Source: Flagellimonas chongwuensis
Lineage (GTDB): Bacteria > Bacteroidota > Bacteroidia > Flavobacteriales > Flavobacteriaceae
Assembly (NCBI RefSeq): GCF_013376415.1
Contig: NZ_WYET01000001.1
Location: forward strand, 1 to 64,000
DNA: 64,000 nt
Direction of reading: 5' to 3'
The translations under genes and the position numbers were made by a program. Under the pieces are notes generated by a model. The model made no database searches. It saw only the letters and a list, made by a program, of their open reading frames with translations, and was not told the origin of the DNA. Below are positions 45,456-55,966 of the stretch, in pieces (the stretch's first letter is position 1; each line of letters begins with the position of its first letter).

Positions 45456-47272
45456 TCTTCCTCTGCCGTACCATTTCCTTCGGCCATCTTGCGTTCCAGC
45501 TCAGCCTGAAACTCTTCCATAACCGGCTTAACCGTACTCTCGGGCAAATCTGCGATTCGTATGTACATTAATCCGTCCACGGAATTATTGAACAACGGAT
45601 CTACATTAAATGCCACCACTTTGGCGTTTTGCTTGATGTACTTTTTGATCAAGACCGGCAAGCGCAGGCTACCTGGTTCAACCTCGCTTATCAATTTATC
45701 GAACTTATTAAGATCGGCCTGGGTTTCATCGAACACAAACTCCTTATCGGCATCCTTTAGCTTTACCCTAAATTCCTTTTTGGGCCTAATATATTGTGCC
45801 ACATAAGGGTCCCAATAATTCGATTTCATGAACTCTATCATCAATGACTTTGAAAAGTTCGAAAACTGGTTACTTATACTAACCCCTCCAATCAAATATC
45901 TGTGCTCGGGGTGTCTCAAAGTCGTATGCACAATGCCTTTCCAAAGTAGAAACAACGGCATGGGTTTTTGCTGATACTCCTTCACAATATAAGCCCTACC
46001 CATCTCGATGGATTTCTCCATCATACCATAAAGTTCGGGCTCGAACCGAAAAAGGTCTTGGAGGTAAAAACCGTCGATCCCATATTTATTGAAAATTTCT
46101 GACCCCAATCCCATTCGGTAGGCTCCCACGATTGCTTTGGAATCATCGTCCCACAAGAACAAATGATGATAATAGGAGTCGAACTTATCCAAATCGATAG
46201 CGTTATTGGTCCCCTCTCCCACTTCTCTAAAAGTAACCTCACGCTGACGACCGATTTCGTTCAAGCAAAAAGGCATATCCTTGGCTTGGGCCAAAAACAC
46301 CTCGTAGTTCTTGCTTTGCAGCATGCGACAATCCTTTTCCCTAAGTTTTTCTATCTCACCGTTCAACACCTCCTTACTAATGGCAGAAGCTATTTTTTTA
46401 GGTGGCTTCGGGATTTTAAGTGAGGTCGGGACTTTATCGATAAACCGTTCTTTTTCGAAAGCATTGGCCAGCAGATAGGTTTTTTTGCGAAGCAGTTCGG
46501 CGAAACCTTCCAAAGTTTCTTCCTCATTTTGGGTGTTTACCGGAATGGGCTGACCTATTCTCACCTTAATGGGCCGTCTGCTCTGTGAGGTAAGCTCGGA
46601 AGGCAATTTTGCCGTTCGGAAAACATCGTCAATTTTGGACAATCGATAAAACAACCTACTGTTCTTGGCATGAAAGTAAATAGGTACCACTGGCACTTCG
46701 GCCTTTCGTATCAATTTTATGGCTGCTTCTTCCCAAGGCCGGTCCACCACCAATCTTCCATCTCGATAGGTAGATACTTCTCCGGCGGGGAAAATACCCA
46801 ATGGATGACCATCCCGAAGGTGCTTTAGCGCATTCTTGAAACCTACAATACTGCTCTTGGCATCCTTGTGGTTTTCAAAAGGATTAACGGGCATTATATA
46901 GGGTTTCAATGGCTCTATCCTATGCAATAAAAAATTGGCGATTATTTTATAATCGGGTCGTTCGTTCAACAATAGTTTGAGCAACAACACGCCATCGATT
47001 CCACCCAGGGGATGGTTACTAATAGTGATATACGGACCGGATTTGGGAAGCCTTTTTAAATCCTCCTCCGGAATCTCAAAATCAATTTCATAGTGATTGA
47101 GAATAGCGTCCAAAAATTCGGGACCGGACAGGTCTTTGTTCTTATCGTAAAATCTATTGATGGTGCTAATTCGAGTGGCTTTCATCAAAAGCCATCCCAC
47201 AAACGTGCCCAAAAAGCCATATTTGTCCAAGTGGATGACCTTCGCCACCTCTTTAGCAGAAACCAAACCCAT
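45452..47272 (-). CDS. Bifunctional acyltransferase, OlsF-like (ornithine/amino-acid lipid synthesis)
   Basis: The 606-residue fusion has an N-terminal PlsC/hemolysin-type O-acyltransferase (about 70-270: TISNHPLGGIDGVLL with H87 and D93, GIFPAGEVSTY) and a C-terminal OlsB-type N-acyltransferase (about 330-510: GTNNAIDLDKFDSYYHHLFLW is split, then MGRAYIVKEYQQKP and LIGGVSIS). This order is that of OlsF, shown in Serratia and Flavobacterium johnsoniae to make ornithine lipids from one gene. It is likely a membrane-associated enzyme for phosphate-free aminolipids, but the acyl-acceptor amino acid (ornithine, glycine or other) is not certain. It follows the aspartate kinase gene by 78 bp on the same strand. 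Confidence 0.82.
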   Translation of the reverse strand: MGLVSAKEVAKVIHLDKYGFLGTFVGWLLMKATRISTINRFYDKNKDLSGPEFLDAILNHYEIDFEIPEEDLKRLPKSGPYITISNHPLGGIDGVLLLKLLLNERPDYKIIANFLLHRIEPLKPYIMPVNPFENHKDAKSSIVGFKNALKHLRDGHPLGIFPAGEVSTYRDGRLVVDRPWEEAAIKLIRKAEVPVVPIYFHAKNSRLFYRLSKIDDVFRTAKLPSELTSQSRRPIKVRIGQPIPVNTQNEEETLEGFAELLRKKTYLLANAFEKERFIDKVPTSLKIPKPPKKIASAISKEVLNGEIEKLREKDCRMLQSKNYEVFLAQAKDMPFCLNEIGRQREVTFREVGEGTNNAIDLDKFDSYYHHLFLWDDDSKAIVGAYRMGLGSEIFNKYGIDGFYLQDLFRFEPELYGMMEKSIEMGRAYIVKEYQQKPMPLFLLWKGIVHTTLRHPEHRYLIGGVSISNQFSNFSKSLMIEFMKSNYWDPYVAQYIRPKKEFRVKLKDADKEFVFDETQADLNKFDKLISEVEPGSLRLPVLIKKYIKQNAKVVAFNVDPLFNNSVDGLMYIRIADLPESTVKPVMEEFQAELERKMAEGNGTAEED

Positions 47273-47350
47273 AGAAAAAGTTTTTAGGTACCTGTAAAGA
47301 TAGAAAATAAACCTAAGAGCTCTTTTTACATAGTTGTTAAGACTAAGCCC

Positions 47351-48601
47351 TTATTTTACAACCAATTGAACAGTTTCCTTACCTCTTTGCTCCACTAAAA
47401 CCGACTTTCCATTTTGAAGGGATTTGACGGATTCATCGTTAAAATGACGAATGGTATATAAGGAAACGTCCTCGTGGCACACCACTTTGAACTTTCTTTT
47501 AAGTTCTTCCAATAAAGGTGGCAATCCCCTGAACTTATTGTCCAAACAAACCGAGAAACTAATGGCCGAATTTTGAATCAAGTCAACCTTGAGTCGATGG
47601 TCAGAGAACAGTTTGAAGATTTCACTAATGTTATCCTCGACTATGAATGAAAAATCCAAAGAGGAAAGTTTTAGGAGTACTTGATTTTTCTTTACGATGA
47701 AGCAGGGAACCTTTGGTTCAATGCCATTTCCCTTACCAACTGTAGTTCCCTTGTCTTTTGGATTTACAAAAGATTTTACATGCAAGGGTATTTCCTTGCG
47801 CTGCAAAGGCTGCAGTGTTTTTGGGTGAATTACCGATGCTCCGTAAAACGCAAGCTCAATGGCCTCTCGGTATGATATCTTGTCCAGCAATTGGGCATTC
47901 TCAAAATTTCTAGGGTCGGCATTCAACACGCCCGGAACATCCTTCCAGATAGTAACCGATTCCGCATTGAGACAATACGCCAAAATTGCAGCAGAATAGT
48001 CGGAACCTTCTCTTCCCAAGGTCGTGGTAAAGTTATTGTCGTCACTACCCAAAAAGCCTTGGGTAATGTTCAATTTGGACACATCCACACGGGAAACCAC
48101 TTCTTCTTGTGTGCGCTCCCAATTTACTTGGGCATCCCTATTGCTATTATCTGTTTTGATCATTGTTCGCACATCCAACCATTCATTGGCGATACCAATT
48201 TCATTTAGGTAGGCACTCACGATGGTTGTGGACAACAATTCCCCATAACACACTACTTGGTCATACACAAATGCATACTTGGGAGATTTGTTCCAAGCCA
48301 AAAAACCCTTTACCTCTTCAAAAAGGACCTTAACCTCTGCGTACACGGGATGGCTAGGGTTTTGGAAAAGATTGGACAAGATGCCATTGTGGTAATCGAT
48401 AACTTCTTGAATGGAGACATTGACCTCATCCCTATCATTAAAATATGATTCTACCACCTTTTCCATGGCATTGGTGGTTTTGCCCATCGCGGAAATCACT
48501 ACCAAAGTATCTTGGTAACCTACCTCCTGTAAAACGTTCACTACATTTTTTACAGCATCTGCATCTTTTACCGATGCTCCTCCAAACTTAAATACTCTCA
48601 T
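47351..48601 (-). CDS. lysC: Aspartate kinase
   Basis: The enzyme phosphorylates aspartate at the start of the Lys/Thr/Met pathway. The 416-residue monofunctional protein has the KFGGASV motif (5-11), SAMGKTTNAME, LGREGSDYSAAILA and DVPGVLNADPR of the amino-acid kinase fold. An ACT region follows from about 310 (LLKLSSLDFSFIVEDNISEIF), probably the site of feedback by lysine or threonine. It is 78 bp upstream of the acyltransferase. Confidence 0.92.
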   Translation of the reverse strand: MRVFKFGGASVKDADAVKNVVNVLQEVGYQDTLVVISAMGKTTNAMEKVVESYFNDRDEVNVSIQEVIDYHNGILSNLFQNPSHPVYAEVKVLFEEVKGFLAWNKSPKYAFVYDQVVCYGELLSTTIVSAYLNEIGIANEWLDVRTMIKTDNSNRDAQVNWERTQEEVVSRVDVSKLNITQGFLGSDDNNFTTTLGREGSDYSAAILAYCLNAESVTIWKDVPGVLNADPRNFENAQLLDKISYREAIELAFYGASVIHPKTLQPLQRKEIPLHVKSFVNPKDKGTTVGKGNGIEPKVPCFIVKKNQVLLKLSSLDFSFIVEDNISEIFKLFSDHRLKVDLIQNSAISFSVCLDNKFRGLPPLLEELKRKFKVVCHEDVSLYTIRHFNDESVKSLQNGKSVLVEQRGKETVQLVVK

Positions 48602-48629
48602 GTATTTTATATTCTTGTATTTGGTCGGC

Positions 48630-49112
48630 CTAGTTTAGGCTTTCCATATAATTTTTTATTCCTTTCTCATCCAATTGAACCACATCCCAATCTCTTAGGA
48701 CGTTCGCTCCCTTTTTCTCATAAAACTCGATAGCAGGTTCGTTCCAATCCAAGACCTCCCAGCATATACGCTTTACGCCCAAACTGGCGCCATACTTCAC
48801 AACTTCATTGAGCAAGGCCGTTCCCAAGCCACTGCCACGCATCCTTTCTGATACGATTAAATCTTCCAAATGAATGGCAGGGCCCTTCCATGTAGAATAT
48901 CTAGGATAGACCAAGGCGATGCCTGCAATCCCGTTTTTTGTATCGGCTACAAAACAATGGAACAGCTTCTGATCACCAAAACCATGTTCCACTAGATCTT
49001 GTTCCGTGACTTCAACCGCATCAGTTTCCTTTTCAAAATCTGCCAATTCTTGAATCAAGCTCAAGACCTGTTTCATATCCGTTGGACGTGCCGCTCTGAT
49101 TGTATACTCCAT
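48630..49112 (-). CDS. GNAT acetyltransferase (SSAT-like)
   Basis: The 160-residue protein has the GNAT fold with IRAARPTDMKQVLSLIQELADFE and the acetyl-CoA loop SERMRGSGLGTALLNE. The closing KRICWEVLDWNEPAIEFYEKKGA resembles spermidine/spermine or thialysine acetyltransferases (SSAT2 type). The substrate is a small amine, not identified. A minus-strand -7 box TAACTTTG at 49132-49139 lies upstream. Confidence 0.85.
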   Translation of the reverse strand: MEYTIRAARPTDMKQVLSLIQELADFEKETDAVEVTEQDLVEHGFGDQKLFHCFVADTKNGIAGIALVYPRYSTWKGPAIHLEDLIVSERMRGSGLGTALLNEVVKYGASLGVKRICWEVLDWNEPAIEFYEKKGANVLRDWDVVQLDEKGIKNYMESLN

Positions 49113-49225
49113 AATTGTTACAAATAAAACTCAAAGTTATAAAATTACATAATTAAAGTCCTTCGAAAACGTTGTAGTTTCACAAAATGCCCGATATTTG
49201 TCCGTAAATAAAACAGTCCTTCCCA

Positions 49226-50236
49226 ATGTTTGACAAACAACGACTAACCATGGGCGAATTTATCATCGCCAATCAAGAATCATTTCAGTACACTTCCGGA
49301 GAACTTTCAAGATTGCTCAACGGTATTCGTTTAGCCGCAAAAGTGGTGAACCACGAGGTGAACAAAGCGGGACTGGTGGATATTATTGGTGCGGCAGGCG
49401 AAACCAACATTCAAGGTGAAAACCAGCAAAAATTGGATGTCCTTGCCAACGATAAATTCATCCAGACACTGAAAAATCGTGAAATTGTTTGTGGCATTGC
49501 TTCGGAAGAGGAAGATGATTTTATCACTATTAATAGTTTTGACAAGCAGCATCAAAACAAATATGTGGTTCTGATAGACCCTTTGGACGGTTCGTCCAAT
49601 ATTGATGTGAACGTATCCGTAGGCACCATTTTCTCCATTTATAGGAGAGTTACGCCCGTGGGAACGCCTGTTACTTTGGAAGATTTTCTACAACCCGGCA
49701 GAAATCAGATTGCTGCTGGATACATTATCTATGGCACTTCCACCATGTATGTCTACACCACAGGGCATGGGGTTAACGGGTTCACATTAAATCCGGCATT
49801 GGGCACATTTTACCTATCCCACCCAAACATGCAGTTTCCCGAAACAGGTCAAATCTACTCTGTAAATGAAGGAAACTATATTCATTTCCCGCAGGGGGTC
49901 AAGGATTACATTAAATATTGCCAAATGGAGGAAGGCGACCGACCATACACTTCAAGATACATCGGATCACTGGTTTCTGACTTCCACCGAAACATGATCA
50001 AGGGGGGAATCTACATGTATCCCAAAAGCAGCAAAGCACAGAATGGCAAGCTACGTTTATTATACGAGTGCAATCCCATGGCGTTTTTGGCCGAACAGGC
50101 GAATGGCAAGGCGAGTGATGGCTATCAACGAATTATGGACATTCAGCCAACCGAGCTCCACGAACGTGTTCCGTTTTTCTGTGGAAGCAAAAAAATGGTT
50201 GAAAAAGCTGAAGAATTTATGTCCAAGTCTAAATAA
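49226..50236 (+). CDS. fbp: Class 1 fructose-1,6-bisphosphatase
   Basis: FBPase hydrolyses fructose-1,6-bisphosphate in gluconeogenesis. The 336-residue enzyme has [15 protein letters not shown] (metal loop), GIASEEED, the catalytic [12 protein letters not shown] (Mg2+ ligands D and D-G-S), and a C-terminal [19 protein letters not shown] with the K/R of the substrate site. Length and motifs are normal. The convergent TerB gene ends 3 bp away. Confidence 0.97.
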   Translation: MFDKQRLTMGEFIIANQESFQYTSGELSRLLNGIRLAAKVVNHEVNKAGLVDIIGAAGETNIQGENQQKLDVLANDKFIQTLKNREIVCGIASEEEDDFITINSFDKQHQNKYVVLIDPLDGSSNIDVNVSVGTIFSIYRRVTPVGTPVTLEDFLQPGRNQIAAGYIIYGTSTMYVYTTGHGVNGFTLNPALGTFYLSHPNMQFPETGQIYSVNEGNYIHFPQGVKDYIKYCQMEEGDRPYTSRYIGSLVSDFHRNMIKGGIYMYPKSSKAQNGKLRLLYECNPMAFLAEQANGKASDGYQRIMDIQPTELHERVPFFCGSKKMVEKAEEFMSKSK

Positions 50237-50239
50237 GAC

Positions 50240-50662
50240 CTAGCGCTTCACCAATTCGTGATAATCCTCAAATGGGATTCTTCCGGTAAATATCTTAATG
50301 GATTTATCAATGATCTCCGCAGCGGATTTTGGAGAAAAGCCAAGCCCAATCGCATACTTTTCCACTATCTTACGCTCTTGGTCATCAATATCGTGGTCTG
50401 AAAAGATAATCTGAAAAAATTCGAAAAGCCTCATATATCTTTGCTCGCCACTGTGAGGTGTCTCAATAGGATATTTGTTCTCCTTTTTCATTACCTCTTT
50501 GAATTCTTCTTCGGTAATGTCGAGCTTAAAGGCAAACTTATCCAAAATGGCTTTTTCCTGTGGATTGATTTCCCCATCTACCGCAGCCAAACTCGCCAAA
50601 GTGGCAAAATGGGCCAAATTCTTTCTATGGTCTCCGTGCTCGTAAAGGTCTAAAATCGGCAT
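50240..50662 (-). CDS. TerB-family protein
   Basis: The 140-residue all-helical protein has the TerB-like pattern. FATLASLAAVDGEINPQEKAI carries the acidic D-x-E turn that can bind a metal, and FFQIIFSDHDIDDQERKIVEKY gives a second acidic turn. Plasmid TerB is linked to tellurite and stress responses; chromosomal forms have no firm role. No other ter gene is nearby, so tellurite resistance is not implied. Confidence 0.82.
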   Translation of the reverse strand: MPILDLYEHGDHRKNLAHFATLASLAAVDGEINPQEKAILDKFAFKLDITEEEFKEVMKKENKYPIETPHSGEQRYMRLFEFFQIIFSDHDIDDQERKIVEKYAIGLGFSPKSAAEIIDKSIKIFTGRIPFEDYHELVKR

Positions 50663-50752
50663 ATTTCAAATTTTGTGGCACAAATATAAATGTTTAATAG
50701 AGATAAAAATATTAAAAAGAGCACCAAAAGAAATTTGTAATTTACCACTGCT

Positions 50753-51781
50753 ATGAAAAATCCTTTGTTACAATTTACATCCAAAGGCATCTATTGTGAA
50801 GAGGCAAACGTATACCTTGACCCTTGGAAACCAGTGGAAAATGCGATTATTTCCCACGGACATGCCGATCACAGTAGGTGGGGCAACAAAAAATATATTA
50901 CACATCATAAAAACATTCCCATTGTTCAACATCGTTTGGGAGAAGTTTCCATTTCAGGCAGAAATTGGGGCGAAACGTTCACCGTAAACAACGTAAAGTT
51001 CAGTTTTCACCCAGCAGGACACATTGTGGGATCATCTCAAATTCGGGTGGAGCACAAAGGTGAAGTTTGGGTATTTACCGGTGATTACAAAACCGAAGAT
51101 GATGGACTTACCACACCTTTTGAACTGGTAAAGTGCGACACGTTCATTACCGAATGTACTTTCGGGCTTCCAGCTTTTCGTTGGCGACCGCAGCAAGAGG
51201 TTTTTAACGATATCAACCAGTGGTGGGCACAGAACCGATCAGAAGGAAAAACTTCCGTACTATTTGGGTATTCCCTGGGCAAGGCACAACGCCTACTAAA
51301 ACATTTGGATACATCCGTAGGAAAAATATACACCCATGGCGCTGTTGAAAACATGACCGAAGTACTTCGGCCTATCGTGGATTTACCACCAACCCACTTG
51401 ATTACCAAGGAAACCAAGAAAAGTGAACTTTTGGGCAACATGGTTATAGCTCCACCGAGTGCACACGGAAGCACCTGGATCCGTAAAATGGTTCCCTATG
51501 TAACCGGAACAGCCAGTGGTTGGATGGCCTTTAGGGGTGCCCGTAGGCGCAGGGCCATAGACAAAGGCTTTGTCCTGAGCGATCATTGTGATTGGCAGGC
51601 TTTACTGAACACCATACAGGCTACCGGAGCAGAAAAAATAATTTGCACACATGGCTATACCGACATTTTCTCTAAATATTTGATGGAACTTGGGTATGAT
51701 GCAAGAACGGAAGCCACACAATACGAAGGCGAACTGTCCGAAGAAAATGCAAACGAACCAGAAAAATCGGAAGCGGAATGA
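50753..51781 (+). CDS. Ligase-associated DNA exonuclease (metallo-beta-lactamase fold)
   Basis: The 342-residue MBL/beta-CASP nuclease has ISHGHADHSRWG (HxHxDH, two-metal site) and HPAGHIVGSSQIRVEHKGE, then TGDYKTEDDG, FITECTFGLP and FGYSLGKAQRL, and a C-terminal LSDHCDWQALLNTIQATG. In the four-gene ligase-associated DNA-damage cassette this is the exonuclease. Its last 4 bp overlap the DNA ligase (ATGA), so the products are coupled. Confidence 0.93.
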   Translation: MKNPLLQFTSKGIYCEEANVYLDPWKPVENAIISHGHADHSRWGNKKYITHHKNIPIVQHRLGEVSISGRNWGETFTVNNVKFSFHPAGHIVGSSQIRVEHKGEVWVFTGDYKTEDDGLTTPFELVKCDTFITECTFGLPAFRWRPQQEVFNDINQWWAQNRSEGKTSVLFGYSLGKAQRLLKHLDTSVGKIYTHGAVENMTEVLRPIVDLPPTHLITKETKKSELLGNMVIAPPSAHGSTWIRKMVPYVTGTASGWMAFRGARRRRAIDKGFVLSDHCDWQALLNTIQATGAEKIICTHGYTDIFSKYLMELGYDARTEATQYEGELSEENANEPEKSEAE

Positions 51782-53415
51782 AGCAGTTTGCCCAACTCAT
51801 AAAAACTTTGGATGGTACCAACAAAACCAACATCAAGGTGCAAGCACTGGCCCAATATTTTGAGGAAGCCAATGAACCTGACAAGGTTTGGACCATCGCC
51901 ATCCTGTCCCACAGAAGACCCCCCCGCCCTGTAAACACAACCTTGTTAAGAACTTGGGCCGCTGAACTATCCAAAATCCCAACTTGGCTGTTCGAAGAAA
52001 GCTATCATATCGTTGGTGATTTGGCCGAGACCATTGCCCTAGTGGTTCCATCTTCAGAAAAAGGTTCCGATAAATCTTTGACCCGTTTTTTGCAGGAGAT
52101 GATCGATTTGAGAAGCAAAACAGAAGACGAAAAAAAGAAATATCTTTTTCAACATTGGTCTGAACTCGATTATTACGAACGTTTTGTCTTCAATAAATTG
52201 ATTACGGGCAGTTTCAGAATTGGGGTAAGTCAAAAATTAATGACACGGGCCCTTTCAAAAGCTACGGGTATTGAAGAAGATATTCTCGCCTATAAATTAA
52301 TGGGCAATTGGGATCCGAATAGCATCAGCTTTCATGACCTTGTATTAGAGGAAAAGGAGAGCGATTACCTCTCCAAACCCTACCCTTTCTTTTTGGCGTA
52401 TGCTGTTGAAGGTGATGTTTCTGATTTTGGGGATGTATCGGAATGGTCAGCGGAGCACAAATGGGACGGGATTCGCTCACAGGTCATCCTAAGAAATAAC
52501 GAGATTTTTGTGTGGAGCCGTGGTGAAGAACTTGTTACGGACAAATATCCAGAGTTCGAAGCATTTATAGGATTCATTCCCAACGGAACGGTATTGGATG
52601 GTGAGTTGCTACCCTACCCCAAAGGAGAAATCGGCACTTTTAAAGACCTCCAAACGAGAATAGGTAGAAAGAACATTTCAAAATCCCTTTTGGAAAAAAT
52701 TCCTGTAAAATTGAAAGTCTACGATATTTTAGAGTGGAAAGGACATGACATCAGAAACAAGACCTATCTGGAGCGGAGACATATCCTGGAAGATTTTTAT
52801 TCTAACATTATAAAATCAAACAAAGAAACCATACCCTTGCTTCTATCTGAACGGATGCAATTCAATTCCTGGAAAGAAGTTGCGAAAGAGCGTGAACTGT
52901 CCAGAGAAAAACACAGTGAGGGTTTAATGTTCAAGCGAAACGACTCCACCTACCAAGTGGGTCGAAAAAAAGGGGATTGGTGGAAATGGAAAGTGGACCC
53001 CTTGACCATTGATGCCGTGCTCACCTACGCTATGCGGGGCCATGGTCGGCGAAGTAACCTCTTTACTGATTATACCTTTGCCCTCTGGGATGAAAACGAA
53101 GAAGGGGAAAAAGAACTGGTCACTTTTGCCAAAGCGTATTCCGGGTTGACAGATAAAGAGTTTAGGCAAGTGGATGCCTGGATCAAGAAAAACACCTTGG
53201 ACCGCTTTGGTCCAGTTCGTAGCGTTACCCCAGAGCATGTTTTTGAAATTGCTTTTGAAGGTATTGCTCCATCCAAACGTCATAAAAGTGGTGTAGCCAC
53301 ACGTTTTCCCAGAATTTTGCGATGGCGAAAAGATAAAAAAATCGAAGAAGCTAACTCTTTGAATGATTTAAAAGCACTAATTCCGATTAAAGCGAAGGAA
53401 CCTCTAGACAAATGA
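51778..53415 (+). CDS. ATP-dependent DNA ligase (ligase-associated cassette)
   Basis: The 545-residue ligase has an N-terminal helical domain (1-200), the adenylation Lys228 in AEHKWDGIRSQ (motif I), GTVLDGELLPYP (motif III), EGLMFKRND (motif IV) and the KGDWWKWKVDPLT motif V. A C-terminal OB-fold region follows. It seals nicks with ATP, in contrast with the NAD-dependent LigA for replication. It is flanked by the exonuclease and helicase with 4-bp overlaps on both sides. Confidence 0.96.
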   Translation: MKQFAQLIKTLDGTNKTNIKVQALAQYFEEANEPDKVWTIAILSHRRPPRPVNTTLLRTWAAELSKIPTWLFEESYHIVGDLAETIALVVPSSEKGSDKSLTRFLQEMIDLRSKTEDEKKKYLFQHWSELDYYERFVFNKLITGSFRIGVSQKLMTRALSKATGIEEDILAYKLMGNWDPNSISFHDLVLEEKESDYLSKPYPFFLAYAVEGDVSDFGDVSEWSAEHKWDGIRSQVILRNNEIFVWSRGEELVTDKYPEFEAFIGFIPNGTVLDGELLPYPKGEIGTFKDLQTRIGRKNISKSLLEKIPVKLKVYDILEWKGHDIRNKTYLERRHILEDFYSNIIKSNKETIPLLLSERMQFNSWKEVAKERELSREKHSEGLMFKRNDSTYQVGRKKGDWWKWKVDPLTIDAVLTYAMRGHGRRSNLFTDYTFALWDENEEGEKELVTFAKAYSGLTDKEFRQVDAWIKKNTLDRFGPVRSVTPEHVFEIAFEGIAPSKRHKSGVATRFPRILRWRKDKKIEEANSLNDLKALIPIKAKEPLDK

Positions 53416-55874
53416 AACAGAAAGAGCTTTTCCATATCGCCGAAAACTGGTTCCAAGAACAAAATTGGAAACCCTTTCCTTTTCAAAAAGAGAGTTGGAA
53501 CGCTTTCTTGGAGGGCAAACACGGTCTTTTGAATGCTCCTACGGGGAGCGGAAAAACCTATGCGTTGTGGTTCCCGATAGTGCTAAATTACATCAAAAAC
53601 AATCCCGATTACAAGACCAAACACAAAAAAGGACTAAAAGCCATCTGGATTACTCCTTTGCGAGCACTCTCCCAAGAAATAAAACAATCTGCGGAGCGAA
53701 TCACCCAGGATTTAGGTACACAAATGACCGTTGGGATTCGAACAGGGGATACTTCGGCAAAAGAGCGGGCAAAAATGCGCACCAATATGCCCGACTTATT
53801 GATTACTACTCCAGAAAGCCTACAGTTGTTGCTATCGTCCAAAGGCTACGAAAAAACTTTTAAGGACTGTTCCGCCATTGTTGTGGACGAATGGCACGAA
53901 CTTTTGGGCACCAAGCGGGGCGTACAAATGGAATTGGGCTTATCTCGTTTAAAAACCATCTGCAAGGAGTTACGGATTTGGGGTATATCGGCCACCATCG
54001 GGAATCTGGAACAAGCTCGGGAAGTCTTGTTGGGTCCAACATCGCCAGAACTCGAAAATTCAGTTTTGGTCAAGGCCAACCTCAACAAAAAAATCACGGT
54101 AAAAAGTATTATTCCAAAGAAAATGGAAACCTTTCCATGGCGTGGGCATTTGGGGTTGCATCTTTTGGACCAGGTGGCACCCATCATCAATAACAGCAAA
54201 ACCACTCTGCTCTTTACCAACACACGAAGCCAGTGTGAAATCTGGTTTCAGAAAATACTGGAGAAGTATCCGGAATTTGCCGGGGAAATGGCCATGCACC
54301 ATGGAAGCATCAATAAAGAAACCCGTCTTTGGGTGGAACAGGCCATTAGAAACGAAAGCCTAAAAGCTGTGGTCTGTACATCGAGCTTGGACCTGGGAGT
54401 GGATTTTGCACCTGTGGAAACGGTAATTCAAATTGGTGGTCCAAAAGGCGTTGCCCGTTTTTTACAAAGAGCTGGGCGCAGTGGCCACAGACCGGGGAAA
54501 GAAAGCGTCATCTATTTTTTACCCACCCACGCCATTGAGTTGGTCGAAGCTTCGGCCATGCAAAAAGCGGTGTTGAACAACGCAGTCGAAGACCGCATCC
54601 CCTATTTGAACAGCTTTGATGTCCTTATTCAGTATTTGACCACTTTGGCCGTTTCCGATGGATTTTATCCGGATGACATCTATCCTGAAATCAAACAAAC
54701 CTTTTGTTATCAGGGTATTTCAGATGAGCAATGGCAATGGTTACTCAATTTTTTAGTGATGGGTAGCCAAAGCCTTAAAAGCTATGATGAATACAAAAAA
54801 GTAGAAGTTGAAGAAGACGGCAAATTTAAAGTGAACAGCAGGGCGGTGGCCATGCGGCACCGTTTTCAAATCGGAACCATTGTCGGAGATTCCACAATTT
54901 CCGTTCGCTATCAAAAAGGTGGCTACATTGGCAGTATCGAGGAATATTTCATCTCCAAATTGAGTCCGGGCGATGTGTTCACCTTTGCTGGAAGAAATTT
55001 GGAATTTATAAGGATCAAGGGGATGGCGGCCCATGTCCGCAACTCCACAAAAAGGACAAACAAAGTGCCCAGTTGGATGGGAGGTCGATTGAGCTTTTCC
55101 GCAAAAATGTCGGAATTGTTGCGTCAAGAGCTGTACACCGCCGAGTTGGAGTTTTCGGAACAGTCGGAAGAAATCCAGGCATTGAATACCATGTTTTCCA
55201 AACAACGGGAGGAAAGCATAGTGCCGCAGCCCCATCAATTTTTAATTGAGACCTTTAAGACACGAGATGGCTATCATCACATGTTCTACCCCTTCGAAGG
55301 TAGGGCCATCCACGAAGGCATGAGCAGTTTGTTGGCCTATCGTATCAGTTTACTGGCACCAATAACTTGCTCACTTGCCTTTAACGACTATGGATTTGAA
55401 CTACTATCAGACCGAGAAATCAACATTCAAGAAGTTTTGGACAACAACCTTTTTACCCCGGAGTACATGTTATCCGACCTTCAAAAAAGTTTGAACTCCA
55501 ACGAAATGGCGCGTAGAAAATTCCGTGATATTGCCGTCATCAGTGGCATGGTTTTTACAGGCTATCCGGAAAAAGGCATTAAAATGAAACACCTGCAAAG
55601 CAGTTCGGAATTGCTGTTTGATGTTTTCCGTGATTTTGAGGATGATAATCTGCTCTATCAGCAAGCCTACACCGAAACCTTTGAACATCAATTGGAAGAA
55701 GGCCGTATACGATTGGCCTTGGAGCGAATCGCGCAACAAGAAATCGTTTGGAAACAATGTTCCCAACCCACGCCCCTTTCCTTCCCCATTATCACCGATA
55801 GGTTGCGGGAAAAACTGTCCAACGAGAAATTGGCGGACCGTATTCAACGAATGATAACTAAATTGACCAAATAA
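53412..55874 (+). CDS. Ligase-associated DEXH-box helicase (Lhr-like)
   Basis: The 820-residue superfamily 2 helicase has Walker A NAPTGSGKTYAL (K48), TPLRALSQEI, the DEWH box in IVVDEWHELLGTKRG, SATIG, a second RecA domain with TNTRSQCEIWF and CTSSLDLGVDFAPVE, and motif VI FLQRAGRSGHRPG. A C-terminal winged-helix/Lhr-core region carries ligand-binding helices. Lhr-type helicases unwind DNA or RNA-DNA 3'-5'. It closes the three overlapping cassette genes. Its stop is followed by a palindromic repeat at 55898. Confidence 0.95.
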   Translation: MKQKELFHIAENWFQEQNWKPFPFQKESWNAFLEGKHGLLNAPTGSGKTYALWFPIVLNYIKNNPDYKTKHKKGLKAIWITPLRALSQEIKQSAERITQDLGTQMTVGIRTGDTSAKERAKMRTNMPDLLITTPESLQLLLSSKGYEKTFKDCSAIVVDEWHELLGTKRGVQMELGLSRLKTICKELRIWGISATIGNLEQAREVLLGPTSPELENSVLVKANLNKKITVKSIIPKKMETFPWRGHLGLHLLDQVAPIINNSKTTLLFTNTRSQCEIWFQKILEKYPEFAGEMAMHHGSINKETRLWVEQAIRNESLKAVVCTSSLDLGVDFAPVETVIQIGGPKGVARFLQRAGRSGHRPGKESVIYFLPTHAIELVEASAMQKAVLNNAVEDRIPYLNSFDVLIQYLTTLAVSDGFYPDDIYPEIKQTFCYQGISDEQWQWLLNFLVMGSQSLKSYDEYKKVEVEEDGKFKVNSRAVAMRHRFQIGTIVGDSTISVRYQKGGYIGSIEEYFISKLSPGDVFTFAGRNLEFIRIKGMAAHVRNSTKRTNKVPSWMGGRLSFSAKMSELLRQELYTAELEFSEQSEEIQALNTMFSKQREESIVPQPHQFLIETFKTRDGYHHMFYPFEGRAIHEGMSSLLAYRISLLAPITCSLAFNDYGFELLSDREINIQEVLDNNLFTPEYMLSDLQKSLNSNEMARRKFRDIAVISGMVFTGYPEKGIKMKHLQSSSELLFDVFRDFEDDNLLYQQAYTETFEHQLEEGRIRLALERIAQQEIVWKQCSQPTPLSFPIITDRLREKLSNEKLADRIQRMITKLTK

Positions 55875-55897
55875 CCAACGATCCCAAGCCTCTTGTC

Positions 55898-55953
55898 ATT
55901 CCGTGCCCCGACACGGAATCTCATCCGACAGGGGGATACTGAAACAAGTTCAG
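55898..55953 (+). repeat. Palindromic repeats between helicase and pdeM, first part
   Basis: ATTCCGTG (55898-55905) / CACGGAAT (55912-55919) is a perfect hairpin, and CTGAAACAAGTTCAG (55939-55953) is a palindromic unit that recurs at 57738 inside mfd and at 60374. Confidence 0.8.
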
Positions 55954-55966
55954 CATGACGTAAGGA

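Noticed and set aside
50240..50662. Tellurite-resistance island
   Set aside because: Only a single TerB-like gene is present, with no TerC/D/E/Z neighbours.
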